DNA of 64,000 nt from Brevibacillus sp. SYP-B805 (GCF_011059135.1 NZ_JAALGD010000013.1:1-64000), one strand, 5' to 3'. Positions 19,700 to 29,276 are shown, counted from the stretch's first letter. Numbers and translations: made by a program. The notes: generated by a model not told the origin, from the letters alone.

Positions 19700-21136
19700 A
19701 TGAGCCAGTTTGAAACGGTCATCGGCCTGGAGGTACACGTCGAACTGTCGACGAACAGCAAAATCTTCTGCGGCTGCCCGACGGAATTCGGAGCGCCGCC
19801 CAACACGCATACATGCCCGATCTGCCTGGGCCATCCCGGGGTGCTGCCGGTGTTGAACAGGCAGGCGGTGGAATTCGCCATGAAAGCCGCGCTGGCCCTC
19901 AATTGCGAGATTTCCCGGGAGACCAAGTTCGACCGGAAAAACTACTTCTACCCGGACCTGCCCAAGGCGTATCAAATCTCGCAGTATGACCAGCCGATCG
20001 GCAAAAACGGCTGGATCGACATCGAGGTGAACGGCGAGAAGAAGCGCATCGGGATCACCCGCCTTCATCTGGAGGAAGACGCGGGGAAACTGACCCACGC
20101 TCCCTATGGCGGCGGATCGCTGGTCGATTTCAACCGGGTGGGCGTGCCGCTGGTGGAGATCGTCTCCGAGCCGGATATCCGCAGCCCCGAGGAAGCCAAG
20201 GCGTATCTGGAGAAGCTGAAAGCCATCCTGCAGTATACGGAAGTGTCCGATGTCAAAATGGAGCAGGGGTCGCTTCGCTGCGATGCCAACGTCTCCATCC
20301 GCCCGGTGGGCCAGAAAGAATTCGGCACCAAGACCGAGCTGAAAAACATGAACTCCTTCCGCTTTGTCCAAGCCGCGCTGGAGTACGAGGTGGAGCGGCA
20401 GAAGCATCTCGTCCTCTCGGGGGGCAAGGTGGTGCAGGAGACTCGCCGCTGGGACGAAGGGGAGAAGAAGACCATTTCGATGCGCTCCAAGGAAGAGGCG
20501 CATGATTACCGCTACTTCCCGGATCCGGATCTGGTCCGGCTGCAGATTTCGGAAGAATGGATCGACAGGGTGAAAGCGTCCATCCCCGAGCTGCCGGATG
20601 CCCGCCAGGCCCGCTATGTGGAGCAGTACGGCCTGTCTGCCTACGATGCCGGCATCATCACCATGACCAAGGAGTCCGCCGACTTCTATGATGAAGCGGT
20701 GAAGACAGGCGCTGATCCGAAGGCGGTCGCGAACTGGCTGATGGGGGATCTGTTCGGCTATCTGAACGCCAACAATCTGGAGCTGGCCGATGTGAAAATC
20801 ACGCCGGAGGGACTCGGCGAAATGATCAAGCTGATCGAAAAAGGCACGATCTCCTCCAAAATCGCCAAAACGGTCTTCAAAGAGATGGTGGAGACCGGCA
20901 AAGACCCGGCCAGGATCGTCGAGGAGAAGGGGCTTGTCCAGATTAGCGATGAAGGCGAACTGCAGCGGGTGGTGGAGGACGTGATCGCCGCCAATCCGCA
21001 GGCGGTGCAGGATTATAAAAACGGCAACGAGAAGGCGGTCGGCTTTTTTGTCGGCCAGGTGATGAAACAAACCAAAGGCAAGGCCAACCCGCCGCTGGTG
21101 AACAAGCTGCTGATGGAAGCCTTGAAAAAAATATAA
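19700..21136 (+). CDS. gatB: Asp/Glu-tRNA amidotransferase subunit B
   Basis: Kinase/transamidase subunit, 478 residues, that phosphorylates the misacylated tRNA and completes amidation. The N-terminal catalytic part ([23 protein letters not shown]...[15 protein letters not shown]) with zinc-binding cysteines and the C-terminal YqeY-like tail ([28 protein letters not shown]) are complete. GAGGGGGT precedes ATG 19700. Last gene of gatCAB, followed by a terminator. Confidence 0.97.
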   Translation: MSQFETVIGLEVHVELSTNSKIFCGCPTEFGAPPNTHTCPICLGHPGVLPVLNRQAVEFAMKAALALNCEISRETKFDRKNYFYPDLPKAYQISQYDQPIGKNGWIDIEVNGEKKRIGITRLHLEEDAGKLTHAPYGGGSLVDFNRVGVPLVEIVSEPDIRSPEEAKAYLEKLKAILQYTEVSDVKMEQGSLRCDANVSIRPVGQKEFGTKTELKNMNSFRFVQAALEYEVERQKHLVLSGGKVVQETRRWDEGEKKTISMRSKEEAHDYRYFPDPDLVRLQISEEWIDRVKASIPELPDARQARYVEQYGLSAYDAGIITMTKESADFYDEAVKTGADPKAVANWLMGDLFGYLNANNLELADVKITPEGLGEMIKLIEKGTISSKIAKTVFKEMVETGKDPARIVEEKGLVQISDEGELQRVVEDVIAANPQAVQDYKNGNEKAVGFFVGQVMKQTKGKANPPLVNKLLMEALKKI

Positions 21137-21150
21137 GCGCATGTGATGAA

Positions 21151-21177
21151 ACCGTCTGCGGGTGCAGGCGGTTTTTT
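21151..21177 (+). terminator. terminator after gatB
   Basis: ACCGTCTGC/GCAGGCGGT (one G-T pair) is followed by TTTTTT. Confidence 0.8.
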
Positions 21178-21221
21178 CCGCTTCGCCGCAGTTGACAGGA
21201 GAGGAAAAAAGACGTACGATC

Positions 21222-21259
21222 TTGTTAGATATTTAGACAGTTTTCTAAATATCTAACAA
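21222..21259. promoter_or_regulatory. SdpR-type operator palindrome
   Basis: Perfect 15-bp arms TTGTTAGATATTTAG (21222-21236) and CTAAATATCTAACAA (21245-21259) with an 8-base spacer lie 24 bases before the repressor gene. The dyad is AT-rich in a GC-rich region and very likely the autoregulatory binding site of the ArsR-type protein that follows. Confidence 0.8.
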
Positions 21260-21283
21260 ATGGCTGGCGAAAGGGGTGGATGC

Positions 21284-21574
21284 ATGAACGAAACCTTTAA
21301 AGCATTGGCCGATCCAACGCGGCGGCACATCATCCGCCTGTTGAAGGAAAAAGATATGACCGCGGGGGAAATCGCCGACCACTTCAACATGACGAAGCCC
21401 AGCATCTCCCATCATTTAAGCACGCTCAAGCAGGCGAAGCTGATACTGGACGAACGACAGGGGCAGAATATCGTCTATTCGCTGAATACGACGGTGGTGC
21501 AGGACGTCCTGGGCTGGTTTCTGGAGATTATCGACGGGAAAGACCCGGGAAAGGGGAAGGAAGAAGATGAATAG
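21284..21574 (+). CDS. sdpR: ArsR-family repressor SdpR
   Basis: A 96-residue winged-helix repressor (FKALADPTRRHIIRLLKEKDMTAGEIADHFNMTKPSISHHLSTLKQAKLI). The recognition helix is MTKPSISHHL. No metal-binding ELCVC motif is present, so it is not a metal sensor of the ArsR/SmtB kind; the SdpR/autorepressor subgroup fits. ATG 21284 has AAAGGGGTGG upstream. It overlaps the membrane gene by eight bases, as in the B. subtilis sdpRI pair, where the membrane partner sequesters the repressor. Confidence 0.85.
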   Translation: MNETFKALADPTRRHIIRLLKEKDMTAGEIADHFNMTKPSISHHLSTLKQAKLILDERQGQNIVYSLNTTVVQDVLGWFLEIIDGKDPGKGKEEDE

Positions 21575-22202
21575 AGTGCTCATGGTGATCATTTGGCTGC
21601 TTCCCATGATGGTCGGCCTGTTCACATACGACAAACTGCCGGAAACAATGGCGACCCACTTCGATTTTCACGGGGAGGCGAACGGCTACCAGAGCAAAGG
21701 GATGTTTTTCCTTACCTATCTGCTGATCAGCGGCCTGCTGATCGTGCTGACCAATCTGAGCCGCCGGATCGATCCCCGGAAGGAGAACTACCCGAAGTTT
21801 GAAAAGGCATTCGGGATCATCCGGCTGCTGGTGCTCTTTGTACTGAGCGCCGGGTTTATCTTCGTGATCGCCGTCAATCTTGGCCTGGCCGTGGATGCGG
21901 TCATCGCGGCCCATCTGCTCGTCGGGGTAACCTGGCTGGTGATCGGCAACTATCTGGGGCAGGTGCGCAGCAATTATTTCATCGGGATTCGCACGCCGTG
22001 GACGCTCGCGAGCGATGAGGTATGGCGAAAGACCCACCGCTTCTCCGGTCCGCTCTGGGTGGTCGTGGGGGCGATCATGGTGATTTCGGCTTTTGTCCCG
22101 TTCCTTCGCCAAACGCCTTTTCTGCTGTTCGCCCTGATCGCGGCATCGGCTTTGCTGCCGGTGCTGTACTCCTATGTGATCTACCGGCAGGGCTCCAGGT
22201 GA
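21567..22202 (+). CDS. sdpI: SdpI family membrane protein (signal transducer/immunity)
   Basis: A 211-residue polytopic protein with a DUF1648 domain at the N-terminus (LPMMVGLFTYDKLPETMATHFDFHGEANGYQSKG) and an SdpI domain with GQVRSNYFIGIRTPWTLASDEVWRKTHRF. B. subtilis SdpI gives immunity to the SdpC toxin and holds SdpR at the membrane. No sdpABC toxin genes are in the window, so this may be an orphan immunity pair. Confidence 0.88.
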   Translation: MNRVLMVIIWLLPMMVGLFTYDKLPETMATHFDFHGEANGYQSKGMFFLTYLLISGLLIVLTNLSRRIDPRKENYPKFEKAFGIIRLLVLFVLSAGFIFVIAVNLGLAVDAVIAAHLLVGVTWLVIGNYLGQVRSNYFIGIRTPWTLASDEVWRKTHRFSGPLWVVVGAIMVISAFVPFLRQTPFLLFALIAASALLPVLYSYVIYRQGSR

Positions 22203-22284
22203 GCGGAACCACATTCTCCGGTTGACATTCCCCTGACGGAAACCGGTATGATAGTAGGGATAGAGAAAGAAAGGGTGGAGGTCC

Positions 22285-23457
22285 ATGCCCAGCCGTCCTG
22301 TCCTGACATTGGTTGGCTTCAATTTCCTGTACTACGTGATGTTGTCCATCTTTATCTCCTATTTGCCCGTCTACTTTTCGGCCCGCGGCATCTCCCCGGC
22401 CGAGATCGGTTTGCTGCTTGGTCTCGGCACGGTCGTCGGCATTTTTTCGCCGCCGCTGTGGGGGTATATCAGCGACAGGTGGCAAAACGTCAAACGGGCG
22501 CTGCTGGTTATCGTAGGGGCTCTTGCCGTCCTGGGAACCATCCTGTTTCAGCTCTCGTCCCATCAGCTGCTGTTCGTCTTTGCCGCCCTCGCCTATTTTT
22601 TCATGTCGCCCATCGGCCCGTTGACGGACAGCGTCAATTACCGGGTCGCCGAGGAAGAGCGGGTCAGCTTCGGTTCCATTCGGCTGTTCGGCTCCATCGG
22701 CTACGGGACATCCGCGCTGGTCGTCGGCATGCTGCTTGAAAAATGGGGGATGGACAGCCTGGCGTACCTGTTCCTGGGAAGCGGTCTCTGCACCTTTGCC
22801 GTAGGCCTCTTGCTGCCGCAGCAGGCGGGAGCGCCCAAACCGGTTTCCGTCAAAGCCATCAAGCACTTTCTTGCGAATCGCCGCACGCTCTGGCTGCTGT
22901 TCGTCATCCTGCTGCTTTCCATTCCGCACCGTGCCAACGACAGCTTTGTCGGGGTGTATATCCAGCATCTCGGCGGGACGACCGCGATGGTGGGGCAGGC
23001 GTGGTTTTATGCCACCGCCAGCGAAGCGGTCAGCTTTGCGCTCGCCTTCTACTGGCTGCGGCACGGGAAGGAACTGCCCCTCATGGCTATTGCGGCGGCC
23101 TTCTTCGCGCTCCGCTACATGTTGTGCGCCAGTTTGACGGAGCCGCATTGGATTGCGCTGCTGCAGCTGTTCCACGGGGTAACCTTCGCCGTTTTTTACA
23201 GCGCTTCCATCCAGTATCTGTACCGTACCGCGCCCGACGAACTGAAAGCGACCGGACAAACGGTTTTTGCGTGCATCTTTTTCGGGCTGTCGGGCATCAT
23301 CAGTTCCGTGTTGGGCGGCTGGATTTTCGGCAAACTGGGCGGATCGGTCCTGTATCAGTGGATGGCGGTGATGTCCGTATTTTCCCTGTCGCTTATTCTG
23401 CTGACCATTCGGAAGTACCGGTCTGCGGCCTCCAGGCACAACGGCTTGCCGCACTAA
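22285..23457 (+). CDS. MFS transporter, LacY/nucleoside-symporter-like
   Basis: A 390-residue major facilitator with about 12 membrane segments. The loop 2-3 signature GYISDRWQNVKRALL and repeated SIRLFGSIGYGTSALVVG match the MFS_1-like (PPP/YwbF-type) group related to LacY and nucleoside:H+ symporters. Substrate unknown. GGGTGGAGG precedes ATG 22285. Single gene, sharing a bidirectional terminator with the qox operon. Confidence 0.8.
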   Translation: MPSRPVLTLVGFNFLYYVMLSIFISYLPVYFSARGISPAEIGLLLGLGTVVGIFSPPLWGYISDRWQNVKRALLVIVGALAVLGTILFQLSSHQLLFVFAALAYFFMSPIGPLTDSVNYRVAEEERVSFGSIRLFGSIGYGTSALVVGMLLEKWGMDSLAYLFLGSGLCTFAVGLLLPQQAGAPKPVSVKAIKHFLANRRTLWLLFVILLLSIPHRANDSFVGVYIQHLGGTTAMVGQAWFYATASEAVSFALAFYWLRHGKELPLMAIAAAFFALRYMLCASLTEPHWIALLQLFHGVTFAVFYSASIQYLYRTAPDELKATGQTVFACIFFGLSGIISSVLGGWIFGKLGGSVLYQWMAVMSVFSLSLILLTIRKYRSAASRHNGLPH

Positions 23458-23458
23458 A

Positions 23459-23508
23459 AAACACCTCCCGCATCCATGCCCATGGATGGTCGGGAGGTGT
23501 TTCATTTT
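23459..23508. terminator. bidirectional terminator between MFS gene and qoxD
   Basis: ACACCTCCCG/CGGGAGGTGT with inner ATCCATG/CATGGAT is flanked by A- and T-rich tails on both sides. Confidence 0.85.
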
Positions 23509-23515
23509 CAGCGGC

Positions 23516-23821
23516 TCAATGAACCTGTTCGTTAAAGGACATGACCCACACCGAGCCCGCCACGATCGTAAACGTGATGACAGCCCCCAGGATCAAGGCC
23601 ATGACATTGTAGCGCGGCTTCTCTCCTTCCCGGATGTGCATGAAGAAGAAGAGCTGCACCAGAAACTGCAGGATCGCCATGGCGATGATGGCCACGATGA
23701 GCGGCACCCTGCTCAGCATGTGATTCAAGACAAGCACCAGCGGAATGATGGTCAGCACGATCGACAGCAGAAAGCCGATCGTATACGATTTTGTCGAACC
23801 ATGTGTCTCGTGATGCGCCAT
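23516..23821 (-). CDS. qoxD: cytochrome aa3/bo3 quinol oxidase subunit IV
   Basis: A 101-residue membrane protein with three hydrophobic segments, matching CyoD/QoxD (prokaryotic cytochrome C oxidase subunit IV). The conserved end of helix 2 and helix 3 (AILQFLVQLFFFMHIREG) is present. It is the last gene of qoxABCD, one base after the qoxC stop codon, and probably helps assembly of the CuB site. Confidence 0.9.
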   Translation of the reverse strand: MAHHETHGSTKSYTIGFLLSIVLTIIPLVLVLNHMLSRVPLIVAIIAMAILQFLVQLFFFMHIREGEKPRYNVMALILGAVITFTIVAGSVWVMSFNEQVH

Positions 23822-23822
23822 G

Positions 23823-24431
23823 TTACATCACCCCCATCAGATAGACGACGGTAAAGAGGAAAATCCAGACCACATCCAGGAAGTGCCAGTAAAGCGTGAC
23901 GGTGAACACTTTGCGATGGGTCACCGGCGTGATGCCCCGGCGAGCCAGCTGGATCATGATCGCGGTCATCCACACCAGACCGAGCGACACGTGCAGCCCG
24001 TGCGTTCCGACCAGGGTGTAAAAGGCGGAAAGAAACGCGCTGGTGGCGATGGTCGCTCCCTCATGCACCATGTTGGCAAATTCGCTGATTTCCAGCCCGA
24101 TAAAGGCTGCTCCCAGCAGCGCCGTCACGATCAACCAGCCGATCAGCGCTTTCGTGTTGCCCTTGTGCATCGCCAGCGTTGCCAGTCCGCTGGTATAGCT
24201 GCTCGTCAGCAGGATAAAGGTCTCGGCCACAAATCCCGGAACTTCGAACAGCTCATGGCCGGCCGGTCCGCCGGCGGTGTGTGTCCTGAGCACCACATAG
24301 GTGGCGAACAGGCTGGCAAACAGAATGCAGTCGGTCACCAGGAAGATCCAGAACCCCATGATTTTCAAGGACTCTTGGTCATGGTGGTCATGCGGATGGT
24401 CGTGATGAGCCGCGGCATGTGCTTGTGCCAT
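23823..24431 (-). CDS. qoxC: cytochrome aa3/bo3 quinol oxidase subunit III
   Basis: A 202-residue five-helix heme-copper oxidase subunit III of the short quinol-oxidase type. It shows a His-rich N-terminus (AAHHDHPHDHHDQES), the stretch FIGLEISEF and the end VTLYWHFLDVVWIFLFTVVYL. It overlaps the qoxB stop codon by one base. Confidence 0.93.
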   Translation of the reverse strand: MAQAHAAAHHDHPHDHHDQESLKIMGFWIFLVTDCILFASLFATYVVLRTHTAGGPAGHELFEVPGFVAETFILLTSSYTSGLATLAMHKGNTKALIGWLIVTALLGAAFIGLEISEFANMVHEGATIATSAFLSAFYTLVGTHGLHVSLGLVWMTAIMIQLARRGITPVTHRKVFTVTLYWHFLDVVWIFLFTVVYLMGVM

Positions 24432-26407
24432 TAGACAGCCCTCCCCAGTGCCTTTTCGGTGCGTCTGATCTCATCCACCGAAATGTAGTAATCCGTGTCA
24501 TATTGGAACGAACGGACAAGCAGGCAAATCCCGACGCCGATCAACCCGGCAACGGCCATCCACACCCACAGGAAGGTGAAGCCGAAGCCGGCGATAAACC
24601 AGAAGAACGACATGACAAACGGAATGGCCGAGTTTTTCGGCATATGGATCGGTTCCAGCTTGACCGGCTCCTGTTTGACTTCGCCCTGCTGCATCTGCTG
24701 TTTCTTTTCCCACCATGCATCCATGCTGTTCACCTGCGGCAGGACAGCGAAGTTATAGAGCGGAGCCGGGGACGGAATCGACCATTCCAGCGTGCGGCCG
24801 TTCCAGGGGTCTCCCGTCAGGTCGCGTTCCCCATGCTTGATGCTGTAGGCGATTTGCCATACCTGGAAGATAAAGCCGATCCCCATGAGGAAGGCTCCCA
24901 CCGTCGACACGAAGTTCAGCGGCGCCCAGCCCATGTCCCAGCCGTAGGTGTACACGCGGCGGGTCATCCCCATGAATCCCAGGGCATACTGCGGCATGAA
25001 GCAGACGTAGAACCCGATATTCCAGAACCAGAAGCCCCATTTGCCCAAACGTTCATCCAGCTTGAAGCCGAACATCTTTGGCCACCAGTAGTAAATCCCG
25101 GCCAGGTAGCCGAATACCACCCCGCCGATCAGCACCTGGTGGAAGTGGGCGATCAGGAAATAGCTGTTGTGGTACTGATAATCCGCCGGCGCGACGGCCA
25201 GCATGACCCCGGTCGCGCCCCCCACCACGAAGCACGGGATGAAGGCCAGCGTCCACAGCATCGGCTGCTTCATCTGGATGCGGCCGCGGAACATGGTAAA
25301 CAGCCAGTTAAAGACCTTCACGCCGGTCGGAATCCCGATCGCCATCGTCGAGATCGCGAAGAAGGTATTGACGTCAGCGCCGGCCCCCATGGTGAAGAAG
25401 TGGTGAACCCAGGTAAAGAAGGAGAGCACGCTGATGATCATCATGGAGAAAACCATGGACTTGTACCCGAAAATGGTCTTCTTCGAAAAGGTGCTGACGA
25501 TTTCGGAATAGATCCCGAAGGCCGGAATCACCACGATATACACCTCAGGGTGTCCCCACATCCAGATCAGGTTGACGTACATCATGGGATTGCCGCCGCC
25601 GTCCAGGGTAAAGAAGTGGGCCCCGGTAAAACGGTCGATAAACAGCAGCGCCAGCGTCACGGTCAAAATCGGAAAGGCGAAAATGATCATGACGCAGCTC
25701 GACAGCACGGACCAGCTGAAGAGCGGCATCTGCATCAGCTTCATGCCGGGCGCGCGCATTTTCAAGATGGTCACCAGGAAGTTGATCCCCGTCGCCAAAC
25801 TCCCGATCCCGGAAATCTGAATTCCCCAGATATAGAAGTTTTGCCCGACGCCCGGACTGCTGGACAGTTCGGAAAGCGGCGGATAGGCGAGCCAACCCGA
25901 ATCGGGGGATCCCCCGATGACAAAGGAGAGGTTAAACAGCATCGCCCCGAAGAAAAAGAGCCAGAAGCTGAGCGCATTCAGAAACGGATAAGCCACGTCC
26001 CGCGCCCCGATCTGCAGGGGAACCACAATGTTAAACAAGGCAAACATCATCGGCATCGCCATAAACAGAATCATGATGGTGCCGTGTGTCGTAAAGATGG
26101 CGTTGTAGTGCTCCGAGTGCAGGAAATGGACATCGGGCATGGCCAGCTGCAGCCGCATCAGCAGCGCGTCAACCCCGCCGCGGAACAGCATCAAGAGCGA
26201 AGCGATCAAATACATGATGCCGATCTTCTTGTGGTCTACCGTGGTCAGCCATTCCCGCCACAGCCAGCCCCACTTTTTGTAATAAGTGAGCACAAACACG
26301 ATGGCGAGCATTGTCATTACGATCGCAACGTCCGCCCCGTAAATCAGCGGGTCGCCGGTTACAAAGAAGGTGGACGCGAATGATTTTATCTCTTCGAACA
26401 TCTCCAT
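24431..26407 (-). CDS. qoxB: cytochrome aa3/bo3 quinol oxidase subunit I
   Basis: Catalytic heme-copper subunit, 658 residues with about 15 membrane helices. It contains the CuB ligands in WMWGHPEVYIVVIP (cross-linked His-Tyr) and TWVHHFFTMG, the heme ligands in FLIAHFHQVLIGG and TTHGTIM, the K-channel region, and the quinol-site residues RGGVDALLMR and EHYNAIF. It reduces O2 to water using quinol and pumps protons. Minus strand, third-to-last in qoxABCD. Confidence 0.96.
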   Translation of the reverse strand: MEMFEEIKSFASTFFVTGDPLIYGADVAIVMTMLAIVFVLTYYKKWGWLWREWLTTVDHKKIGIMYLIASLLMLFRGGVDALLMRLQLAMPDVHFLHSEHYNAIFTTHGTIMILFMAMPMMFALFNIVVPLQIGARDVAYPFLNALSFWLFFFGAMLFNLSFVIGGSPDSGWLAYPPLSELSSSPGVGQNFYIWGIQISGIGSLATGINFLVTILKMRAPGMKLMQMPLFSWSVLSSCVMIIFAFPILTVTLALLFIDRFTGAHFFTLDGGGNPMMYVNLIWMWGHPEVYIVVIPAFGIYSEIVSTFSKKTIFGYKSMVFSMMIISVLSFFTWVHHFFTMGAGADVNTFFAISTMAIGIPTGVKVFNWLFTMFRGRIQMKQPMLWTLAFIPCFVVGGATGVMLAVAPADYQYHNSYFLIAHFHQVLIGGVVFGYLAGIYYWWPKMFGFKLDERLGKWGFWFWNIGFYVCFMPQYALGFMGMTRRVYTYGWDMGWAPLNFVSTVGAFLMGIGFIFQVWQIAYSIKHGERDLTGDPWNGRTLEWSIPSPAPLYNFAVLPQVNSMDAWWEKKQQMQQGEVKQEPVKLEPIHMPKNSAIPFVMSFFWFIAGFGFTFLWVWMAVAGLIGVGICLLVRSFQYDTDYYISVDEIRRTEKALGRAV

Positions 26408-26423
26408 TTTCTCCCCTCTTGCC

Positions 26424-27320
26424 TTACGGTGTATGGGTCATTCCGTCATGGTTCATGGAGTGATCATGCTCCTGACCGCCGTTTTTCTTGACGATCTCTT
26501 CGAACAGCCCTTCCGGATAGGAAGAATAGGTACGGGTTTCAGACAGGCCGGGCTTCGCCAGGGCGGTGTAATCCTCCTTGGTCATGGCCGGTGCCGTCTT
26601 TCTCACGTTCTGTGCCCACGCTTCAAACTCGGCTTGCGGCTTCGCAATTACCTTGAACTGCATGTGGGCAAACCCTTTCCCCGTAAAGTTGGCCCCCTGG
26701 CCGAAATACTCTCCCGGATGGTCGGCCTGCAGCCAGAGTCTCATCGCCATGCCGGGCATGGTATATTCCTGACCGCCGAGCTGCGGAACCCAGAACGAGT
26801 TCATCGGGGCATCCGATGTCAGGACGAACTGGACGGGCACCCCTGCCGGAATCTCCACGTAATTGACGGTGGCCACCTTTTGATCCGGGTAGGTAAACAA
26901 CCATTTCCAATCGAGCGAGGTCACCTGGATCGTAATGGGCGTGGCGTCCGTCACCGGCGGTTTCACCAGGGCAAAGGTGGTGCGTGCCGTAAAATACCCC
27001 AGGATGGCGATAATCACAATCGGAATGCCCCACCACACCACTTCCAGGGTGGTGCTGTGCGCCCAGTCCGGTTTGTAGGGCGCCTTGTTGTCCGGCTTAT
27101 CCCGATAGCGGTAGATGATAAACGCCAGCAGCGCCAATACGGGAATCACGACAGCGGCACACAGCACAGCGGAAAGGACAATCAGCCGATACTCGGTTTC
27201 CGCGACAGGCCCTTTCGGATTCAGGACGAGATACCGGTTGTCACATCCGGCGAGCAACAAGGTCGCCATTGCCGCCATCAGCATCCATTTTCCACGATGG
27301 AACCAATCTCTCTTTCTCAT
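26424..27320 (-). CDS. qoxA: quinol oxidase subunit II, lipoprotein
   Basis: A 298-residue subunit II with a lipoprotein signal (MRKRDWFHRGKWMLMAAMAT, lipobox LLAGC), two membrane helices and an extracellular cupredoxin domain. The CuA ligands are absent: the region reads SFWVPQLGGQEYTMPGMAMR and GQGANFTGKGFAHM instead of carrying the two Cys and two His, so the enzyme takes electrons from quinol and not cytochrome c. The gene opens qoxABCD. I chose ATG 27320 because the upstream 22 codons would precede the signal peptide. Confidence 0.92.
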   Translation of the reverse strand: MRKRDWFHRGKWMLMAAMATLLLAGCDNRYLVLNPKGPVAETEYRLIVLSAVLCAAVVIPVLALLAFIIYRYRDKPDNKAPYKPDWAHSTTLEVVWWGIPIVIIAILGYFTARTTFALVKPPVTDATPITIQVTSLDWKWLFTYPDQKVATVNYVEIPAGVPVQFVLTSDAPMNSFWVPQLGGQEYTMPGMAMRLWLQADHPGEYFGQGANFTGKGFAHMQFKVIAKPQAEFEAWAQNVRKTAPAMTKEDYTALAKPGLSETRTYSSYPEGLFEEIVKKNGGQEHDHSMNHDGMTHTP

Positions 27321-27500
27321 GTCTGTTTCATCTCCTCGTCTATCTCCCGCTTGTGCAGCCGAATCAAAATATGTGAATTTGATCACATGTTCATCATAAC
27401 AGCGAAAGAGCGTTTGTGTGTGCCGCCCGAACAGTGTTCAAAAATCTGTTTTAATTTCGTCGCAAAATGTTCATTCATTCTTCACTAGTTATCCACAAAA

Positions 27501-27533
27501 TAAAAAAGGCCGTACCATTTTCGGTACGACCTT
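27501..27533 (-). terminator. terminator after the small membrane protein gene
   Basis: On the minus strand AAGGTCGTACC/GGTACGGCCTT with loop GAAAAT is followed by TTTTTATTTT. Between here and qoxA (27321-27500) lies the qox promoter region. Confidence 0.8.
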
Positions 27534-27598
27534 CAGGCTGGCGATAACGTCGGCAGCCATTTTCATTTCGAAGCGGTCTCCTGCTGCTCGCTTCGATA

Positions 27599-27856
27599 CT
27601 ACCGCTCGCCGGACTCCGTATGCAGCAGGGAAAACACGGTGCTCAACAAAAAGATGTTCATGCCGGCGATCAAACATCCAATGGAAACCATTAAGCCAAG
27701 ATTTTCACTGTTGAAATCGTTTACATTCCAAATAAACAAAAATATTCCGACTGCTACGGCCAACCACGCGATCCGGCGCAGCATCTGTGCCCCCCGCAGG
27801 CCGCTTTGTTGCCTGGCCGCTTGTGCCTGTTGCATCACGTACACGTTGTTCTTCAT
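27599..27856 (-). CDS. small two-helix membrane protein, unknown
   Basis: An 85-residue protein with two predicted membrane helices (LAVAVGIFLFIWNV and LMVSIGCLIAGMNIFLLSTVFSLL) and a basic N-terminus rich in Gln and Arg. GGGGAAAAGGGG lies upstream of ATG 27856 and its own terminator downstream, so it is likely a real gene. I do not recognise the family. It lies just upstream of the quinol oxidase operon on the same strand. Confidence 0.65.
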   Translation of the reverse strand: MKNNVYVMQQAQAARQQSGLRGAQMLRRIAWLAVAVGIFLFIWNVNDFNSENLGLMVSIGCLIAGMNIFLLSTVFSLLHTESGER

Positions 27857-28038
27857 GGCTAAAACCCCTTTTCCCCGGAGGTGTTCGTACTCCCATTATG
27901 CCATGATGTTCACCGAATGTTCAATATTTTTTCAAAAAAAAGACACAAAGCCATGAAGGTCCCGTGGTAGAAAACGGTTCATCTCTTGTCAAAAAGGAAG
28001 CCGGGCCCTATAATTGGTAATCATTTGGGAAATAAGGG

Positions 28039-28779
28039 GTGGCCGCTATCTTTTTCGAAATTCACAAGGACATTCCCCGGGAAGGGCCCGGGAGCAACGA
28101 ATCCACACGCAAAGCATACGGATTGCTGCAGGGATTGCCGCCCCGCCCGCAGATTCTGGACATCGGGTGCGGTCCGGGGATGCAGACGCTGGAGCTGGCG
28201 CGGCTGACGGATGGGAGCATTACGGCTGTTGATACGCATGAGCCGTTTCTGGCGGAATTGACAAGACGGGCAGCGGCAGCCGGGCTGCAGGGGAAAATTA
28301 CGCCGCTTGTGGCATCGATGTTTTCCCTGCCGTTTCCCGCAAAAAGCTTTGATGTCATTTGGTCGGAAGGGGCCATCTTCATCATCGGGTTCGAGCGGGG
28401 GCTGAGGGAATGGCGCTCGTATCTGAAGCCCAACGGTTTTCTGGCTGTCACCGAGATTTCATGGCTGCGCCGGGATTTGCCCGATGAGGTCGCACAGTTC
28501 TGGGCAGCCAACTATCCCGCGATGAAGTCAGTCGGGGAGAATATCGACCTGATCCGGCAGACGGGCTATGTGCCGGTCGATCATTTTGTCCTGCCGGAGT
28601 CGGACTGGTGGAATGATTATTACGACCCGTTGGAAAAACGAGTGGCCGTGTTGAGGGAGAAATATGCCGATCATCCCGATGCGCTGGCACAGCTGGCGGA
28701 GACACAAGCCGAGATCGATCTCTACCGGAAATACGCCGACTGTTATGGCTACGTGTTTTATCTGATGCAAGCCAGATAA
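28039..28779 (+). CDS. class I SAM-dependent methyltransferase
   Basis: A 246-residue methyltransferase of the methyltransf_11/25 (UbiE-like) type. Motif I is ILDIGCGPGMQTLELA, the beta-2 acid is in ITAVDTHEPF, and FDVIWSEGAIFIIGF with LKPNGFLAVTEISWL forms motifs II-III. Substrate unknown. Start is uncertain: GTG 28039 has a weak AAGG upstream, yet no better signal is present and the protein has normal length. The C-terminus (YADCYGYVFYLMQ) is often seen in related unassigned proteins of Firmicutes. Confidence 0.85.
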   Translation: MAAIFFEIHKDIPREGPGSNESTRKAYGLLQGLPPRPQILDIGCGPGMQTLELARLTDGSITAVDTHEPFLAELTRRAAAAGLQGKITPLVASMFSLPFPAKSFDVIWSEGAIFIIGFERGLREWRSYLKPNGFLAVTEISWLRRDLPDEVAQFWAANYPAMKSVGENIDLIRQTGYVPVDHFVLPESDWWNDYYDPLEKRVAVLREKYADHPDALAQLAETQAEIDLYRKYADCYGYVFYLMQAR

Positions 28780-28855
28780 GCGGTTCTGTTTGTACTATTT
28801 TCCCCTCTCTTCTATAATAGAAAGAAGAAAACGCATGTGAGAGGATGGAGACGCG

Positions 28856-29206
28856 ATGAAAATTCTGTCCGTAACCGGGGAAAGCGTACCGCCCGGCAAA
28901 GGGGGCTCGCCATCGGACACCTTTGACCGGTCGATCGTCACCTACCAGGCGGGCGGGGAGACGAAAACACTGACCGTCACATATGTCCGCTATTTCGCCA
29001 AGCAGCTGGCGGAGGAGGGGATCTATGATCAGGAGAAGGAGGGCGTGCCGGTGAACCGCATCGCGGCCGTGCTCTTCCTGGAAAAACATCCGGACGGGAG
29101 ATTCAGCCGTCACTATTTCAATGATTACGCCGCGTTCCGCGCCTTGTTTGAAGGCTTTTCACCGGAAGCGTTCAAAGCCAAATACCAAGAAGCGACCCTT
29201 GCCTGA
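28856..29206 (+). CDS. hypothetical protein
   Basis: A 116-residue soluble protein with no motif that I recognise. It has no signal peptide or membrane segment. GAGAGGATGGAG lies upstream of ATG 28856 and a good terminator follows, and codon use matches the host, so it is probably a genuine monocistronic gene. Confidence 0.6.
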   Translation: MKILSVTGESVPPGKGGSPSDTFDRSIVTYQAGGETKTLTVTYVRYFAKQLAEEGIYDQEKEGVPVNRIAAVLFLEKHPDGRFSRHYFNDYAAFRALFEGFSPEAFKAKYQEATLA

Positions 29207-29230
29207 CGGATAACGGCAAGGGTATTTTTT
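29195..29230 (+). terminator. terminator overlapping the end of the 28856-29206 gene
   Basis: ACCCTTGCC/GGCAAGGGT stem is followed by ATTTTTT; the left arm contains the last codons. Confidence 0.85.
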
Positions 29231-29276
29231 CATCCGCAGGGGAACCCTATGGAAAAAAGATCCGAGGTGTTTCGCC

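Noticed and set aside
24419-26383. 654-codon plus-strand frame opposite qoxB
   Set aside because: Charged His/Asp-rich product typical of the antisense of membrane proteins; qoxB is certain.
26424-27320. Cytochrome c oxidase identity for the terminal oxidase
   Set aside because: Subunit II lacks the CuA cysteines and histidines and subunit I has quinol-site residues, so a quinol oxidase fits.
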